Positions 8,140-15,907 of a DNA stretch of 24,632 nucleotides are shown piece by piece (positions within the stretch are counted from its first letter, which is position 1; the number at the start of each line of letters is the position of its first letter). This stretch comes from an uncultured Alphaproteobacteria bacterium (GTDB lineage: Bacteria; Pseudomonadota; Alphaproteobacteria; UBA7887): contig CAJWOI010000005.1 of assembly GCA_913044255.1 (NCBI GenBank), forward strand, positions 1-24,632, given 5' to 3'. The notes below the pieces were generated by a model. It made no database searches. It saw only the letters and a program-made list of their open reading frames with translations, and was not told where the DNA came from. The translations under genes and the position numbers were made by a program.

Positions 8140-9015
8140 ATGTCCGAAATATCCAAGTCCAAATTGGTATTCCACTCAGCACTGCCATACTTGCAACTAA
8201 TCCGTGCAGACTCTCCAATCGGCTATTGGTTGCTTTTATGGCCATGTTGGCTGGCCATAGCGTTGAGGAGTCCCACGCTCAAAGAGACCGTGACTTTACT
8301 GCTCCTATTTTTGCTGGGCGCAATCTTCATGCGAGGAGCAGGATGCATTTTTAACGATATCGTAGATCGAAAATTCGATGTTCTCGTCACACGCACCCGA
8401 ATGCGCCCAATCGCGTGCGGTGAAATTTCCGTGATACGAGGTGTTTTATTTATGTCCGTATTAAGCCTATTTGGCTTACTGATATTGTTACAATTAAACG
8501 AGACGGCAATGCTTGTAGGGCTTGGTTCTATTCCATTAATTATCTTCTATCCATATATGAAGCGTATCACCTGGTGGCCACAAATGTGGCTAGGATTGAC
8601 ATTTAATTGGGGAGCACTCGTTGCCTGGGCAGCAGTAATGGGCTCGCTCGACTGGCAGGCGTTCGTGTTGTACGGATCCGGCATAGCCTGGACACTCGGT
8701 TATGACACTATATACGCGCATCAAGACAAGGAAGATGATGCGTTGATCGGCGTTAAATCATCAGCGCTTTGGCTTGGTCGACACAGCCGGATCGCAATAC
8801 AGGTGTTCTACACCTTCACGATTTTGGGTCTAACAGCTTCTGCCCTACTTGCAAATTTACACTGGCCAGCCTACGCAGGATTGACAATTGCAGGCATGCA
8901 ATTGGCGTGGCAAGCGAATACGGTCAACTTTGACGACCCCGAAAATTGTCTTACCATGTTTAGGTCGAATCATTTTTTCGCATCTATTGTTTTCGTTGGC
9001 TTTCTCGCTAGCTAA
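8140..9015 (+). CDS. ubiA: 4-hydroxybenzoate polyprenyltransferase UbiA
   Basis: A 291-residue integral membrane prenyltransferase attaching the polyprenyl tail to 4-hydroxybenzoate in ubiquinone synthesis. Two Asp-rich Mg-diphosphate motifs are visible: NDIVDRKFD (residues 72-80) followed by RTRMRPIACGEIS, and GYDTIYAHQDKEDD (187-200). Between and after them are hydrophobic stretches such as TLLLLFLLGAIFM and FMSVLSLFGLLILL, consistent with the family's eight or nine membrane helices. FRSNHFFASIVFVGFLAS at the end matches the typical C-terminus. The start ATG 8140 has no visible Shine-Dalgarno; it is preceded by a run of A's. It is divergent from rsmE and followed after 86 nt by ubiD, so both ubiquinone genes are probably cotranscribed. 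Confidence 0.95.
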   Translation: MSEISKSKLVFHSALPYLQLIRADSPIGYWLLLWPCWLAIALRSPTLKETVTLLLLFLLGAIFMRGAGCIFNDIVDRKFDVLVTRTRMRPIACGEISVIRGVLFMSVLSLFGLLILLQLNETAMLVGLGSIPLIIFYPYMKRITWWPQMWLGLTFNWGALVAWAAVMGSLDWQAFVLYGSGIAWTLGYDTIYAHQDKEDDALIGVKSSALWLGRHSRIAIQVFYTFTILGLTASALLANLHWPAYAGLTIAGMQLAWQANTVNFDDPENCLTMFRSNHFFASIVFVGFLAS

Positions 9016-9082
9016 TAATTAAAGGTTAAAGCACAACTCGAGTATGAAAACCCAAGTAGGAATTCTTTTGGTAGTAGTAGCC

Positions 9083-9112
9083 ATGTCCGAAAAATCTAAA
9101 AATGCCTTATAA
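9083..9112 (+). other. Possible nine-codon leader ORF overlapping the ubiD start
   Basis: ATG 9083 opens a short frame (MSEKSKNAL, stop TAA at 9110-9112) that overlaps the ubiD start (ATG 9102) in a different frame. Its first bases, ATGTCCGAAA, are the same as the first ten of ubiA at 8140. Neither it nor ubiD has a visible Shine-Dalgarno, so translational coupling is conceivable. It could equally be chance. Confidence 0.2.
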
Positions 9113-10607
9113 GAGTCTGCGCGAGTTTGTCGAGCGATTGGAAAAATCCGGAGAGCTAGTCCGCGTCTCGGAATCCGTGTCTCCGGTCTTAGAAATGACA
9201 GAGATTCAAACTCGACTACTCAACCAACGTGGACCAGCAGTCTTATTCGAGAACGTTGCCGACGCAGTACGTAAATTTGACATGCCCGTTTTGGTCAATC
9301 TCTTTGGCACCACCCAACGTGTTGCATGGGGCATGGGCAAGGAACCTGGTGAATTAAGGGCCTTGGGAAAGACACTCGCTGCCCTTAGACAACCTGAGCC
9401 ACCCGGTGGTTGGCGCGAAGCCGTAGAAATGCTGCCTCTACTTAAAACGGCAATGTCTATGAAACCAAAGACAGTCTCAGCTGGACCCGTTCAAGAACTT
9501 CTCCTTAAGGGAAAAGATGTTGATCTCGCAACAATGCCCATACAAACCTGTTGGCCCAATGAACCAGCCCCACTAATAACCTGGCCTCTAGTGGTCACAA
9601 AAGGCCCTGGAAAAGAGGACGACGAAAACTTTAACCTCGGCGTATATAGAATGCAGGTCATAGGACGCAACCAAACATTAATGCGTTGGCTTGCTCACCG
9701 CGGTGGCGCCCAGCATCACAAAAATTGGTCGGGGAAACGGCCTGATCCTCTGCCAGTCGCAGCAGTAATCGGAGCCGATCCAGCTACTGTCCTTTCCGCC
9801 GTCGCACCAATTCCGGAATCTTTATCGGAATATCAATTCGCTGGTTTACTTCGCGGCAAGAAAACAGAGTTAGTACGTTGCAAGACAGTCCCCCTCAAGG
9901 TTCCAGCTGAAGCTGAAATAGTACTCGAAGGACATGTATCGTTAGAAGACTATCGGGACGAAGGGCCTTACGGCGATCACACCGGCTACTACAACTCTGC
10001 CGAAAAATTTCCTGTGTTTACCATCAGCGCCATAACACGACGACGTAATCCGATTTACCTATCCACCTTTACAGGTCGCCCACCTGATGAGCCAAGTGTC
10101 CTTGGCGAAGCTCTAAATGAACTATTCATTCCGCTACTAACACTACAATTTCCAGAAATTGTTGATTTTTGGCTGCCACCTGAGGGATGTAGTTACCGCA
10201 TCGCTATAGTCTCCATGAAAAAAACATACGCTGGGCACGCCAAGAGAGTCATGATGGGCGTATGGTCGCATCTGCGTCAGTTCCTCTACACAAAAATGAT
10301 CATAGTGGTTGACGAAGACATCGACGCGCGAAATTGGCAAGACGTGATGTGGGCGGTGGCAACACGGATGGATCCCGTGCGCGACATCACTTTACTCGAA
10401 AATACTCCTATTGATTACCTTGATTTTGCGAGTCCGGAATCAGGACTTGGCGGGAAAATGGGGCTAGATGCTACAAACAAGGTTCCACCCGAAACACGAA
10501 GAAAATGGGGAATTAAAATATCCATGACCGAAGATGTGATTGCTCAGGTCACGGAGAAATGGGCCTCCTACGGGTTACCAGGAAGTGGTAAGTCTATCTG
10601 GAAATAG
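9102..10607 (+). CDS. ubiD: UbiD-family prenylated-FMN decarboxylase (3-polyprenyl-4-hydroxybenzoate decarboxylase)
   Basis: A 501-residue decarboxylase (E. coli UbiD is about 497) that removes the carboxylate of 3-polyprenyl-4-hydroxybenzoate using prenylated FMN made by UbiX and a divalent metal. Seen are the opening YKSLREFVERLEKSGELVRV, the metal/prFMN-binding block NLGVYRMQVIGRNQ (178-191, with Arg183) and MRWLAHRGGAQHH, and the active-site block RDEGPYGDHTGYY (285-297, with Glu287). The late block GLGGKMGLDATNKVPPETRRKWG matches ubiquinone-type UbiD rather than the ferulate or phenolic-acid branches. It is directly downstream of ubiA, which supports the ubiquinone role. ubiX is not in the window. 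A hairpin at 10626-10644 follows the stop. Confidence 0.94.
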   Translation: MPYKSLREFVERLEKSGELVRVSESVSPVLEMTEIQTRLLNQRGPAVLFENVADAVRKFDMPVLVNLFGTTQRVAWGMGKEPGELRALGKTLAALRQPEPPGGWREAVEMLPLLKTAMSMKPKTVSAGPVQELLLKGKDVDLATMPIQTCWPNEPAPLITWPLVVTKGPGKEDDENFNLGVYRMQVIGRNQTLMRWLAHRGGAQHHKNWSGKRPDPLPVAAVIGADPATVLSAVAPIPESLSEYQFAGLLRGKKTELVRCKTVPLKVPAEAEIVLEGHVSLEDYRDEGPYGDHTGYYNSAEKFPVFTISAITRRRNPIYLSTFTGRPPDEPSVLGEALNELFIPLLTLQFPEIVDFWLPPEGCSYRIAIVSMKKTYAGHAKRVMMGVWSHLRQFLYTKMIIVVDEDIDARNWQDVMWAVATRMDPVRDITLLENTPIDYLDFASPESGLGGKMGLDATNKVPPETRRKWGIKISMTEDVIAQVTEKWASYGLPGSGKSIWK

Positions 10608-10625
10608 AGCGAATCTCATAGGTTT

Positions 10626-10644
10626 TCTGTCAACATAAGACAGA
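10626..10644 (+). terminator. Hairpin after ubiD, candidate weak terminator
   Basis: TCTGTC (10626-10631) and GACAGA (10639-10644) are perfect complements around a 7-nt loop, beginning 19 nt after the ubiD stop. They are followed by CAAATTTT, a short T-run offset by four bases. Stem GC content is modest, so termination is probably partial. It lies 58 nt before the next gene's start and would separate ubiAD from the EthD gene. Confidence 0.45.
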
Positions 10645-10701
10645 CAAATTTTCACCTCATTCTGTTGTGCTGCGATGAAATAACTTAAACGGAGAAACAC
10701 G

Positions 10702-11373
10702 GTGCTAAAAGCGTGCACGTTGATCCACCGTAAATCAGGAATATCAGTAGAAGAATTTCAAACATATTGGCGCAACACTCACACCGACATCGTAGTGCAA
10801 TTGCCGAATGTGCGTCGGTATGTGCAATCCCATCCTCTGATTCAAGAATACAAGAAACGCACTCTGATATACGACGGGCTTGCTGAAATATGGGTCGACA
10901 ATACCGATGTCCTTCGCACTATGACGGCCACAAGTGCGTATAAGGATGTTGCTACTGATGAAGCTAATTTCATCGACCAGAAAAGAACCGAACTAATTTT
11001 AACAGAAGAGCACGTAATAAAGGATGGTTTGACGCCTGAGGGCGGTGTGAAAAAAATTGAACTGCTTGTCCGTAAGCCAGGTATGGACGTAGAGCCATTC
11101 CAGCGGTACTGGCGCGGCGTCCACGGAAAACTGGCCTCGAAAATTCCTAATATTCGTCGGTATGTGCAAAGCCACACGAAATTGTCAGGTTACAGGCGTG
11201 AACAACAACCAAATTGGGATGGTATCTCCGCCATTTGGTTTGACTCTGTTGACGAAATGCTCGCCGGTCATGCTACGGAAGCTTACACAAACACACGTGC
11301 GGACGAAGTGAATTTTCTTGACGCAGGTAAGCCAAAATTTCTCATTACCAACGAACGTACGATCATCTCATGA
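10702..11373 (+). CDS. Tandem two-domain EthD-like (dimeric alpha-beta barrel) protein
   Basis: A 223-residue protein made of two copies of an EthD/dimeric alpha-beta-barrel domain. Copy 1 spans about residues 1-108, with VEEFQTYWRNTHTDI and LPNVRRYVQSHPL. Copy 2 spans about 115-222, with VEPFQRYWRGVHGKL and IPNIRRYVQSHTKL. Each ends in an (A/E)NF(I/L)D segment followed by a TEEHVI or NERTII tail. The copies share a 15-nt identical DNA stretch (10813-10827 and 11155-11169). EthD domains occur in ether/alkane degradation, polyketide cyclase-like and stress proteins, with no general reaction. The start is a GTG at 10702 with GGAGA six bases upstream. It sits after ubiD and convergent with the RraA-like gene; function is unknown. 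Confidence 0.88.
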   Translation: MLKACTLIHRKSGISVEEFQTYWRNTHTDIVVQLPNVRRYVQSHPLIQEYKKRTLIYDGLAEIWVDNTDVLRTMTATSAYKDVATDEANFIDQKRTELILTEEHVIKDGLTPEGGVKKIELLVRKPGMDVEPFQRYWRGVHGKLASKIPNIRRYVQSHTKLSGYRREQQPNWDGISAIWFDSVDEMLAGHATEAYTNTRADEVNFLDAGKPKFLITNERTIIS

Positions 11374-11484
11374 ACTATTGCTCGTCGTTATCCATGATAA
11401 ACAAGGCCGTGTCTCACCGCCGAACAACCCCTCACCTGCTTTTAGGTTAAAGAATGAATATTCAGCAAGTTCTAGTGCTCCATT

Positions 11485-11510
11485 TGCCAGATTTGAAACC
11501 AAAACTGGCA
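11485..11510. terminator. Strong symmetric hairpin between convergent EthD and RraA-like genes
   Basis: An 11-nt left arm (11485-11495, TGCCAGATTTG), loop AAAC and an 11-nt right arm (11500-11510, CAAAACTGGCA) pair at ten of eleven positions with one internal A-A mismatch. It sits in the 167-bp gap 11374-11540 between two convergent stops, where a bidirectional terminator would be expected. No T-run follows on either strand, so it might instead protect 3' ends from exonucleases. The rest of the gap shows no gene. Confidence 0.5.
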
Positions 11511-11540
11511 CCCTGAAAGATGATGTATCTGTCGCATGAA

Positions 11541-12233
11541 TCAGTCAACATTGCGGACCTTGTCCGAGTTCAACAATTCCATAATGCCGTCGCTCACAGT
11601 AAGGCCGCACTTAACTTTTGCTTCCATTGCCGATTCAATTTGACGCACCTCTTTCAGTTCATCGATTACCCGATTCAAATTTTGCTGGGGAACGATAACA
11701 ATGCCGTCACGGTCCCCCACAACAATATCGCCTGATGACACGGAAATTCCACCGAGCGTAATTGGTAACCCGACGGTGCCGGGTCCGTTACGGGCAGGGG
11801 AGTTTGGACTGATTCCTCTGCAATACATGGGAATACCGGCGCCCAACAATCCAGGGAGGTCTCGCAACACGCCGTCAGTAACGATGGCAAGAACACCTTT
11901 GTTTTTTGCCATATGCGCCATATTGTCTCCGATTACAGCTGCTCCCGTGTATTCTCCCGTTGCAACAACCAACACGTCACCAGGCTCCGCCAGAGCGAGG
12001 GCTCCATGAGCTGCCAAGTTGTCTGAGGGACCTGTCTGGCAGGTGACAGCAACACCAAAAAATGCGCTACTTATATCATCTATCAGCGGCTTAATTCGGT
12101 AATCCAAGGCACCGTTCCCATCCTGACTATCAACGACAAACCCGGTGGACGCTTCGTTGAAAGATTGCACCTGCGCATCAGTTGGGCGCCGAAATTTGCG
12201 CCGGACAGTCAGTATTGGCGAGTCTTTAATCAT
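11541..12233 (-). CDS. RraA-like / HMG-CHA aldolase-family protein (demethylmenaquinone methyltransferase-like)
   Basis: A 230-residue protein of the RraA superfamily, which includes the RNase E inhibitor RraA and class II 4-hydroxy-4-methyl-2-oxoglutarate/oxaloacetate aldolases. The core runs from LAEPGDVLVV (81-90) through IGDNMAHMAKNKGV (101-114) and VTDGVLRD (118-125) to GDIVVGDRDGIVIVPQ (168-183). The G102-D103-x20-R124-D125 spacing matches the metal/pyruvate site. The acidic residue usually found two positions beyond the RD in true aldolases is Gly128. An N-terminal extension of about 40 residues precedes the core. Many such genes were once misnamed menG. It is transcribed towards the EthD gene and divergent from tldE. 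The substrate is unknown; a start downstream of 12233 cannot be excluded. Confidence 0.85.
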   Translation of the reverse strand: MIKDSPILTVRRKFRRPTDAQVQSFNEASTGFVVDSQDGNGALDYRIKPLIDDISSAFFGVAVTCQTGPSDNLAAHGALALAEPGDVLVVATGEYTGAAVIGDNMAHMAKNKGVLAIVTDGVLRDLPGLLGAGIPMYCRGISPNSPARNGPGTVGLPITLGGISVSSGDIVVGDRDGIVIVPQQNLNRVIDELKEVRQIESAMEAKVKCGLTVSDGIMELLNSDKVRNVD

Positions 12234-12402
12234 TTCACAATTGACCCCATTCTATGAGCAGGCTTTCTTATTTTAGCATGGAACTGATCTCATCAACCTT
12301 CAGTTGCATAATGACAGGTCGAAATTTATTCCAAGCCAGGATATAGCTTTAATCGTACAGGACCAAAATGGCCCTGGCATCCATAGCAATAGAGCGAGAT
12401 CA
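12234..12402. other. Divergent intergenic region, RraA-like gene to tldE
   Basis: A 169-bp gap, or less if tldE starts earlier (an in-frame upstream start exists at 12304). A weak plus-strand candidate is TTGCAT near 12304 with an AT-rich TATTCC 17 nt later. Nothing stronger was found, and no small gene is supported. Confidence 0.3.
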
Positions 12403-13746
12403 ATGTCAGAACAAAAGCCCGATCCCGATTTTTTATCCGATTTCGTTTCCAAGGCCTGTGGCGCCGGCGCCGATGCAGCCGACGCGATTATGGTTAGTTC
12501 CATATCATCGAGCGCGAGTTGGCGACTAGGTCGCAACGAGGGCGTTGAAAGGGCCGAATCCAGCGACCTTGGCCTACGAATTTTTGTCGGCCAAGGCCAG
12601 GCAATAGTTTCCAGTACCGATTTGCAAACTCCTGCACTCAGTGAATTGATCGAACGGGCGGTAACTATGGCCCGAAACGCACCCGAAGACCCCTGCTGCG
12701 GTCTACCAGACAAAGACCAACTCGCCCAAAAGGTCGTGGACTTAGATTTGGCAGATACTGATATGCCATCGTCTGCCACTCTACTTGAGTTAGCGGCTCT
12801 TGCCGAAGACGCGGCTCGTTCAGTCGAAGGTATAACCAACACGGAAGGCGCCGAATCAAGCGCCAGTGAAAGTGCCATAACATTAGCTAACAGTGCCGGA
12901 TTCGCAGGCGGCTACCGGGCGACCAGCTTTGGTGTCTCGGCTTCGGTGATTGCCGGCTCGGAAACGCAGATGGAGCGCGACTACGAATATTGCTCTACCC
13001 GTCATTTTAGTGACTTAGACCCGGCTTCAGATATCGGAACACGTGCGGGAGTGAGGGCTGTCAGTCGGCTCAATCCGCGGAAAGCTAAAAGCCAACAAGT
13101 GCCGGTGGTTTTTGACCCTCGACTTTCGGGAGGCTTTCCAAGACTTTTGGCTGGACTGATATCGGGAGCAGCCATCGCGCGTGGCACAAGCATTCTTAAG
13201 GACAAAATGAATAAACAAATATTTGCCGCTGGGGTTGATATCATCGACGATCCACTGAGAAAACGAGGTCTTTCGTCGCGACCGTTCGATGGTGAAGGTG
13301 TGCTCGGAGAATCAAGGGAAATTGTAAAAAATGGTGTACTGAGCACTTGGCTTCTAGATACGCGTTCGGCACGACAACTAAAGTTGCGGAGCACGGGCCA
13401 CGCCTCACGTGGCACATCAACGCCTCCAAACCCAGGGCCAACAAATCTTTACATGTCGGCAGGAACAACCTCACGAGATGACCTCATTACCAATGTTGAT
13501 AACGGACTTTATGTGACGGAAATGATGGGCATGAGTTTTAATAATATTACTGGCGACTACAGCAGAGGCGCATCAGGTTTTTGGATTGACAACGGGGAAC
13601 TCGTTTATCCAGTAAATGAAATGACCGTGGCCGGTAACATAAAGGATATGTTCCTACAACTGACGCCAGCGGACGATCTAAGTTTCAGATACGGCGTCGA
13701 TGCGCCGACCCTGCGCATCGACGGAATGACTGTGGCGGGCGTTTGA
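12403..13746 (+). CDS. pmbA: TldE/PmbA, non-catalytic partner of TldD protease
   Basis: A 447-residue member of the TldD/PmbA family that, unlike TldD, lacks an HExxxH zinc motif, as expected for TldE. Visible blocks are GADAADAIMVSSISSSASWRLG at the N-terminus, GLRIFVGQGQAIVSSTDL, a C-terminal region with DNGLYVTEMMGMSFNNITGDYSRGASGFWIDNGELVYPVNEMTVAGN, and the terminal DAPTLRIDGMTVAG that mirrors the TldD C-terminus. It dimerises with TldD and shapes the peptide channel. ATG 12403 (MSEQKPDPD) gives the usual length (E. coli about 450); the in-frame start at 12304 would add 33 residues of unlike sequence. The neighbouring inositol-monophosphatase-family gene is a frequent alphaproteobacterial companion. 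The stop is only 15 nt from that of the convergent lipid kinase. Confidence 0.95.
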   Translation: MSEQKPDPDFLSDFVSKACGAGADAADAIMVSSISSSASWRLGRNEGVERAESSDLGLRIFVGQGQAIVSSTDLQTPALSELIERAVTMARNAPEDPCCGLPDKDQLAQKVVDLDLADTDMPSSATLLELAALAEDAARSVEGITNTEGAESSASESAITLANSAGFAGGYRATSFGVSASVIAGSETQMERDYEYCSTRHFSDLDPASDIGTRAGVRAVSRLNPRKAKSQQVPVVFDPRLSGGFPRLLAGLISGAAIARGTSILKDKMNKQIFAAGVDIIDDPLRKRGLSSRPFDGEGVLGESREIVKNGVLSTWLLDTRSARQLKLRSTGHASRGTSTPPNPGPTNLYMSAGTTSRDDLITNVDNGLYVTEMMGMSFNNITGDYSRGASGFWIDNGELVYPVNEMTVAGNIKDMFLQLTPADDLSFRYGVDAPTLRIDGMTVAGV

Positions 13747-13761
13747 CAAATTTTGGAGTTT

Positions 13762-14679
13762 TTACGATTGCCCTGGAGCTAATATTTTTGCACTAACGGA
13801 AGCCACCGATACACTGACAGGAAGATGTGCGACAACGTCTCCGTCGGCTTGCACCGGCTCAGTTGACGGTCCCGACAACCGAACCTCAGCCACACTCCTA
13901 ACTACGGCTCCTGGGAACCGTCGAAACCACCCTGAGACAAACCCAAAAGCGTAAATTGGGAGTCGAAGACGCCCCATCCGGGTATAAATACCGATTTCCA
14001 ACGAAGACGTGTCGATATTTGCGTCTGGCGCCCATACCATACGCCCTGCGTAATGCCTTCCATTCGCAAATAACACCGAACGGGACACAAACTCTTCTCC
14101 ATCGATGGTTACCTGAAAAGAAGGCCATCTGCCCAGCAAGTATTCCTCAATCCCAGCTACAATATATGCCAACTTCCCATTTAGACGTTTGAGCCGTGGC
14201 GAAACTCTCGACACTGACCGCGCATCAAAACCCACGCCCGCTGTGATTAAAAAAAACCGCGAGCTACTACCAGTAGAGATTTTCCCAAGGACTATATTTC
14301 GGAGACGACCGTTTGAAATGACTTGCGCAATCAACTGAGGGTTGCGCGGCAGGTTAATTTCACTCGCCAGCAAGTTGATTGTTCCGATTGGGATCAAACC
14401 AACTGGCAAGTCAAGCCGGTCAATGTGGGCAAGACCGTTAATAACCTCGTTAACAGTCCCATCCCCTCCTGCGACTATCAAAACATCTGGCTCGTTGCAA
14501 TAGTAACCGTGCAAACTGGCGGATAGTGCCTTAGCATGGCCTATGTGTTCGGTCTCAACGATCGCAATTTGCCAATCCAGAGCACGAAGTTCATCCACAA
14601 CTGCATTCAGTAGGAATTTACCCCCGCTTCCCGCTACCGGATTAAAAACTACGAGCGCCGTTTTATTGTGCGTTGCCAT
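13762..14679 (-). CDS. Diacylglycerol/lipid kinase family protein (YegS/LCB5-like)
   Basis: A 305-residue soluble lipid kinase with the DAGKc catalytic domain at the N-terminus. VFNPVAGSGG (11-20) is the nucleotide-binding strand-turn, GGDGTVNEV (71-79) the ATP-phosphate loop, and PIGTINLLASEI the 'PxGTxNxxA' block. The C-terminal half has the YegS-type beta sandwich with VTIDGEEF, FANGRHYAGRM and PVQADGDVV. Such proteins phosphorylate phosphatidylglycerol, diacylglycerol, sphingosine-like or undecaprenol-type lipids; the substrate is not predictable here. It is convergent with tldE (15 nt apart) and divergent from the IMPase-family gene across 336 bp. No transmembrane segment was noticed. 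Confidence 0.93.
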   Translation of the reverse strand: MATHNKTALVVFNPVAGSGGKFLLNAVVDELRALDWQIAIVETEHIGHAKALSASLHGYYCNEPDVLIVAGGDGTVNEVINGLAHIDRLDLPVGLIPIGTINLLASEINLPRNPQLIAQVISNGRLRNIVLGKISTGSSSRFFLITAGVGFDARSVSRVSPRLKRLNGKLAYIVAGIEEYLLGRWPSFQVTIDGEEFVSRSVLFANGRHYAGRMVWAPDANIDTSSLEIGIYTRMGRLRLPIYAFGFVSGWFRRFPGAVVRSVAEVRLSGPSTEPVQADGDVVAHLPVSVSVASVSAKILAPGQS

Positions 14680-15015
14680 GGCTCATGCAATCCAGTCTCC
14701 GTTTGCAAATACATCGCCCCGATGTGGCTAAATATTTGTTTCATCGAGGATTCAGCGATAAAGCGTGCGGGTCAGAGACAATTTATGCTACGATCTACCA
14801 CCTAGCAAAGTGGCGACGGTCAAAAACCACCGGGGTACTCACAACTCTATTCAAAGCGAATAGCACATAACGTGGTCAGGAATGCCTGCTACCATACGCA
14901 CCATGAAATTTCGGCACAACACGCACTCCCTTTTATTAATTCTCAAGGCGGGCTCGCTCCAAGATCGCTAATGTCGCCCGCGTACAGCGCTGGACCTTCG
15001 TCAAGAGATATCGCC
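14680..15015. other. 336-bp divergent intergenic region without a supported gene
   Basis: The gap lies between the lipid kinase start and the chosen IMPase-family start. Plus-strand frames run through it (14673-14870, and the 48-codon upstream extension 14872-15015 of the next gene), but their products look like non-coding translation. A TATGCT (about 14785) might be a -10 box without a good -35. No tRNA or clear hairpin was seen. Confidence 0.5.
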
Positions 15016-15831
15016 ATGGCTAATTTGGAGTATAAACTTGGATCCGATCACGCCCTGGCACTGAACGCAGCACGCGCAGGGGGCATGGTTGCCAAATCCT
15101 TTTTTCGAGGTCATTTCGAAGTTTATGAGAAGAAACCGGGGGACCCAGTATCGGATGCTGACATTGCGGTTAACAAAAAAATAGTTTCGATTATTCGAAC
15201 CTCACGCCCCCACGATACATTTATTTCCGAAGAAATGCCGCTTCCTTCCAAACGATCTGAGGCAAAAAGGGTTTGGATAATTGACCCGATTGATGGCACT
15301 AAGGCGTTCATTGAAGGTATAGCTGAGTTTGCAATCTCCATTGCGCTGGTTTGTAACCAAGAATCAATCGCGGCAGCTGTATACAATCCAATCACTGACC
15401 AGCTTTTCGACGCATTTAAGGGGGGAGGAACCAGGCTCAATGGCAAAAAAGTGGCAACCAGCAACGTATCAGCGTTGCCTGATTTAGTGCTGGGGACCAG
15501 TAAAAACGAGCTTCGCCAACAGCTCTGGAGCCACCTATTCCCGGAAGCAATACTGAGGCAAGTAGATGCAATCGCTTATAAGTTAGCTTTGGTAGCGGCG
15601 GGCAAACTGGATGGCGTGATTGCATTTAGACCAAAGAGCGACTGGGATATCGCAGCCGGAGATTTACTAGTTCGAGAGGGTGGAGGTATCATGACGGATA
15701 TCGTTGGCGCGCCTCACAAATACAACCAAAACAATATCTTGCATGAAAACCTAATAGCGAGCGGGGCAGCAATTCATCCGGTGCTGTTAGAACGTGTAAA
15801 AACCGGCGCACCAAAGTCAACCAGAGTGTAA
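15016..15831 (+). CDS. Inositol monophosphatase-family phosphatase (CysQ/HisN/SuhB-like)
   Basis: A 271-residue Mg-dependent phosphatase of the FIG superfamily. Metal-site motifs are DPVSDAD (43-49), FISEE (69-73), WIIDPIDGTKAFIEG (87-101) and SDWDIAAGDLLVREGGG near the C-terminus. Family members hydrolyse inositol phosphate, 3'-phosphoadenosine 5'-phosphate (CysQ) or histidinol phosphate (HisN). The long PIDGTKAFIEG loop looks more CysQ/HisN-like than SuhB-like, but the substrate is undecided. In-frame starts at 14872 and 14971 would add 48 or 15 residues without family similarity. ATG 15016 has an AAGAGA ribosome site 7 nt upstream and gives the normal length. thrC follows after 76 nt on the same strand. 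Confidence 0.9.
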   Translation: MANLEYKLGSDHALALNAARAGGMVAKSFFRGHFEVYEKKPGDPVSDADIAVNKKIVSIIRTSRPHDTFISEEMPLPSKRSEAKRVWIIDPIDGTKAFIEGIAEFAISIALVCNQESIAAAVYNPITDQLFDAFKGGGTRLNGKKVATSNVSALPDLVLGTSKNELRQQLWSHLFPEAILRQVDAIAYKLALVAAGKLDGVIAFRPKSDWDIAAGDLLVREGGGIMTDIVGAPHKYNQNNILHENLIASGAAIHPVLLERVKTGAPKSTRV

Positions 15832-15907
15832 TACTGTCTTGACCAGTCGAGACTCTATGAGTCACCCGCAATCAGGAAATATTAACGAGAAAACTTTAGG
15901 CAACACC

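Noticed and set aside
12461..12472. GGCGCCGGCGCC-type palindrome near the tldE start
   Set aside because: It is coding for a Gly-Ala stretch (CGAGAD) and its composition suffices to explain it.
12300..12878. 192-codon minus-strand frame opposite tldE
   Set aside because: It is a shadow of the tldE coding frame; its translation is low-complexity Ser/Ala-rich with no family features.
3283..13746. Possible TldD/TldE-dependent RiPP or toxin-antitoxin locus
   Set aside because: No precursor-like peptide, cyclodehydratase, toxin or antitoxin gene was found beside either subunit; only the protease pair is present.
14673..15015. Plus-strand frame 14673-14870 and the 48-residue extension of the IMPase-family protein
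   Set aside because: No ribosome site or homologous features are visible; the preferred start at 15016 has an AAGAGA site and the usual length.
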